A stretch of 64,000 nt of DNA. Origin: an uncultured Oscillospiraceae bacterium (GTDB taxonomy: Bacteria > Bacillota > Clostridia > Oscillospirales > Ruminococcaceae). The notes below the pieces were generated by a model. The model searched no databases and was not told the DNA's origin. It was given only the letters and a program-made list of their open reading frames with translations. The position numbers were made by a program, and so were the translations under genes. The stretch is taken from NCBI GenBank assembly GCA_934481385.1, contig CAKSPD010000009.1, positions 3,167 to 67,166 of the forward strand, in the 5' to 3' direction. Of the stretch, positions 62,351-64,000 are shown piece after piece; the first letter of the stretch is position 1, and every line of letters starts with the position of its first letter.

Positions 62351-62749
62351 ATGGTAAAAGAACATTATAGCAATGCCGTTGACTGTGCATTGTCTGATTT
62401 TATAACACCTTCAAAGTTCAGAACGGTTTTGTTTGAACAGCATAATCAGCCGGGAGGAATCACAGAAATTCCGGTTGAAATATCTCTTACTAAGGAAACC
62501 GCCGGAAAACTGAGCTTTAAGGTTTCGGGAGATGGTATTCTTTACGGATTTGCAAGAATAAAACCTCTCATAAAGGAAAAATTCGGAGCAGATTCCGCAA
62601 AACTCTATATAAATGACTGGGAAGTTAAGTTTGTTCTTGTATTTGAGCTTGGCGATGAAACTGAAAGAGCCTTTTATGTAAAGCAGGAAGAAGTAATTAA
62701 TCTGATTGAAAATTGTTGCAGAGTACCTCAGCAGAGGTTGGCAAAATAG
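62351..62749 (+). CDS. Small protein in pyrimidine operon, function unknown
   Basis: The 132-residue cytosolic protein has no signal peptide, cysteine motif or clear domain. The sequence alternates short strands (GITEIPVEISLTKETAGKL, KLSFKVSGDGILYGFARI, WEVKFVLVFELGD), suggesting a small beta-rich fold. It lies 20 bp after the aminotransferase and 18 bp before the amidohydrolase, each with an SD. Such tight placement suggests a part in the same pathway, for instance as a chaperone or binding partner, but nothing in the sequence shows this. Confidence 0.8.
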   Translation: MVKEHYSNAVDCALSDFITPSKFRTVLFEQHNQPGGITEIPVEISLTKETAGKLSFKVSGDGILYGFARIKPLIKEKFGADSAKLYINDWEVKFVLVFELGDETERAFYVKQEEVINLIENCCRVPQQRLAK

Positions 62750-62767
62750 TGAAGGGAGTTTTATATT

Positions 62768-64000
62768 ATGTATGCATGCAGTGAAAACCGAATGGAAGAT
62801 AAAATCAAAACATTCAGCAAGTTCGGAGATGCCGGTCATGGCGGAATTACAAGATATTCACTTTCTCCTGAGGCTGTAATGGCAAGAAATGAATTCAGAA
62901 AGCGTATGGAGGCAATCGGTGCTGTAATCGAAATTGATGATGTTGCCAATATGTATGCAACAATTCCGGGCAGTGACCCCGATGCAAAAAGAATAGTTAT
63001 GGCATCACATTGTGATTCCGTTAAGAACGGCGGTAATTATGACGGAATACTCGGAGTTATGAGTGCTATGGAAGTTCTTGAAACAGTCGTTTCCGAAAAT
63101 ATTCCTCACAGACACCCACTTACTGCAATGATATGGACAAATGAGGAAGGTTCACTTTATCCTCCGGCAATGATGTGTTCAGGAATTGTATGCTATGACT
63201 ATCTTCCGGAAGATATACGCAGTAAATTCCGCTATGAAGATATGATGAAATCTCAGAGCATACTTGATTCCTCAAAGACTTTCGGAGAGGCACTTGAAAA
63301 ATCCGGTTTCAAGGGAGATAAAAAATTCCGTCTGAATCCTGAAAAGTATCAGTATATGTTTGAAACACATATTGAACAAGGCCCAATACTTGAAGATGCC
63401 AGAAATGATATCGGAGTTGTTGACTGTGTACTCGGAATGTTCAACTATCGTATTAAATTCTATGGTCAGACTACTCATGCAGGAACATTCCCTATGCCAA
63501 AAAGACGTGATGCATTTTTCGCTGCCTCACAGGCACTGTGTTATCTTCATCAGGAAATAGATAAACTTGGTTACAGTGACCTTGTTTATACAACAGGTGA
63601 AGTTGTATGTCACCCTTGTGTACATACTTGTGTACCGGATTTCTTTGATTTTTCATTTGATGCACGTCATGAAAATCCGGAAGTGCTTGAAAAAGTTCTT
63701 GAAATAGTTAAAAGCTGTGCTGAAAAGAAATGGGCAGGCTGTACATGTGAAGTAGTAAAAGCATGGAACAGAGATACTGTTTACTGGGATAAAAAGCTCG
63801 TAGGATATGTAAAGAAATCAGCAGAGGAATGCGGTATCAGTCATCAGTATATTCATTCCGGTGCAGGCCACGATGCCCAGTTTGCATCATATATGCTTCC
63901 TACAACAATGATATTTGTTCAGTCAAAGGACGGACTTTCACATTGCGAACCTGAATTTTCTTCAGTAAAGCACTGTACAGAAGGTGCAACAGTTATGCTC
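62768..64000 (+). CDS. N-carbamoyl-beta-alanine amidohydrolase (M20 hydantoinase/carbamoylase family), 3' end cut by window
   Basis: The frame opens at ATG 62768 behind GAAGGGAG and runs to the window end (411 codons seen; the family is about 410-430). Zinc ligands are in MASHCDSVKNGGNYDGILG and WTNEEGSLYPP, with the later ETHIEQGPILE; GQTTHAGTFPMPKRRDA is the dimerisation-domain signature, and FVQSKDGLSHCEPEFS fits the C-terminal His ligand. It cleaves N-carbamoyl-beta-alanine to beta-alanine, CO2 and ammonia, the third step of reductive pyrimidine degradation, and so feeds the aminotransferase upstream. Confidence 0.94.
   Translation, partial: MYACSENRMEDKIKTFSKFGDAGHGGITRYSLSPEAVMARNEFRKRMEAIGAVIEIDDVANMYATIPGSDPDAKRIVMASHCDSVKNGGNYDGILGVMSAMEVLETVVSENIPHRHPLTAMIWTNEEGSLYPPAMMCSGIVCYDYLPEDIRSKFRYEDMMKSQSILDSSKTFGEALEKSGFKGDKKFRLNPEKYQYMFETHIEQGPILEDARNDIGVVDCVLGMFNYRIKFYGQTTHAGTFPMPKRRDAFFAASQALCYLHQEIDKLGYSDLVYTTGEVVCHPCVHTCVPDFFDFSFDARHENPEVLEKVLEIVKSCAEKKWAGCTCEVVKAWNRDTVYWDKKLVGYVKKSAEECGISHQYIHSGAGHDAQFASYMLPTTMIFVQSKDGLSHCEPEFSSVKHCTEGATVML

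Noticed and set aside
1..64000. CRISPR array, prophage, insertion sequence or conjugative element
   Set aside because: No regularly spaced direct repeats, transposase, integrase or phage structural genes were seen.

Overview
The window looks like chromosome from a low-GC (by eye roughly 35-38 %) anaerobic, spore-forming Firmicute of the Ruminococcus / Oscillospiraceae type. The evidence is two secreted proteins with C-terminal type I dockerins (cellulosome-style modules), sporulation genes (spoIIP, a GerW/YtfJ protein), the oxygen-sensitive ribonucleotide reductase NrdDG, a type II isocitrate dehydrogenase with a short bacterial aconitase, and dense AGGAGG-type ribosome binding sites. No insertion sequence, phage gene, CRISPR array or rRNA was seen. 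Recognition is from motifs and family knowledge only; no database search was possible.

Layout. 1-7.0 kb: a CYTH-domain protein cut by the window edge, a degenerate kinase-like protein, gap (GAPDH), a membrane protein, and a minus-strand operon nadE - PIN-like protein - pyrE. 7.1-10 kb: nrdD-nrdG with a candidate NrdR box. 10.2-15.7 kb: a degenerate SGNH protein, icd, two small membrane proteins, a PARG-like macrodomain protein and aconitase. 15.9-20.7 kb: archaeal-type phosphoglycerate mutase, a PAP2 phosphatase, a DUF1292 protein and a large PAS/GGDEF/EAL protein. 21-28.7 kb: a DUF5662 protein, a pair of overlapping RadC-like genes, rpmB, then a plus-strand run of site-2 protease, scpA, scpB, DUF2953, gerW, D,D-carboxypeptidase and a pseudouridine synthase. 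28.8-32 kb: a three-gene biotin-dependent carboxyltransferase set. 32-37 kb: metA (acetyl type), small membrane proteins, polysaccharide deacetylase, spoIIP, a papain-like protein and tRNA-Arg(CCG). 37-43.5 kb: the two dockerin proteins, an XRE-AbrB regulator and an acyltransferase. 43.5-49.3 kb: an ABC-F ATPase, an amino-acid ABC importer and a MATE exporter behind a likely guanidine-IV riboswitch. 49.4-52.8 kb: a CarD-like protein and a MerR / flavodoxin / DXS-like operon with a textbook 19-bp-spacer MerR promoter.

53.1-64.0 kb is the most interesting part: one long plus-strand operon for uptake and reductive breakdown of pyrimidines. An ABC importer (ATPase, two permeases, binding lipoprotein) precedes dihydropyrimidinase, a PreA-type dihydropyrimidine dehydrogenase, a PucR regulator, a class III aminotransferase, an unrecognised 132-residue protein and an N-carbamoyl-beta-alanine amidohydrolase cut by the window end. 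The route would be uracil -> dihydrouracil -> N-carbamoyl-beta-alanine -> beta-alanine -> malonate semialdehyde. Two proteins are unusually built. The binding lipoprotein reads as a circular permutation of the NMT1/THI5-like fold: its canonical N-terminal strand-helix region lies at the C-terminus. The dehydrogenase carries the N-terminal Fe-S module normally found on PreT, but no FAD/NADPH module is present, so its electron donor is unknown. An attenuator-like terminator sits in the operon leader.
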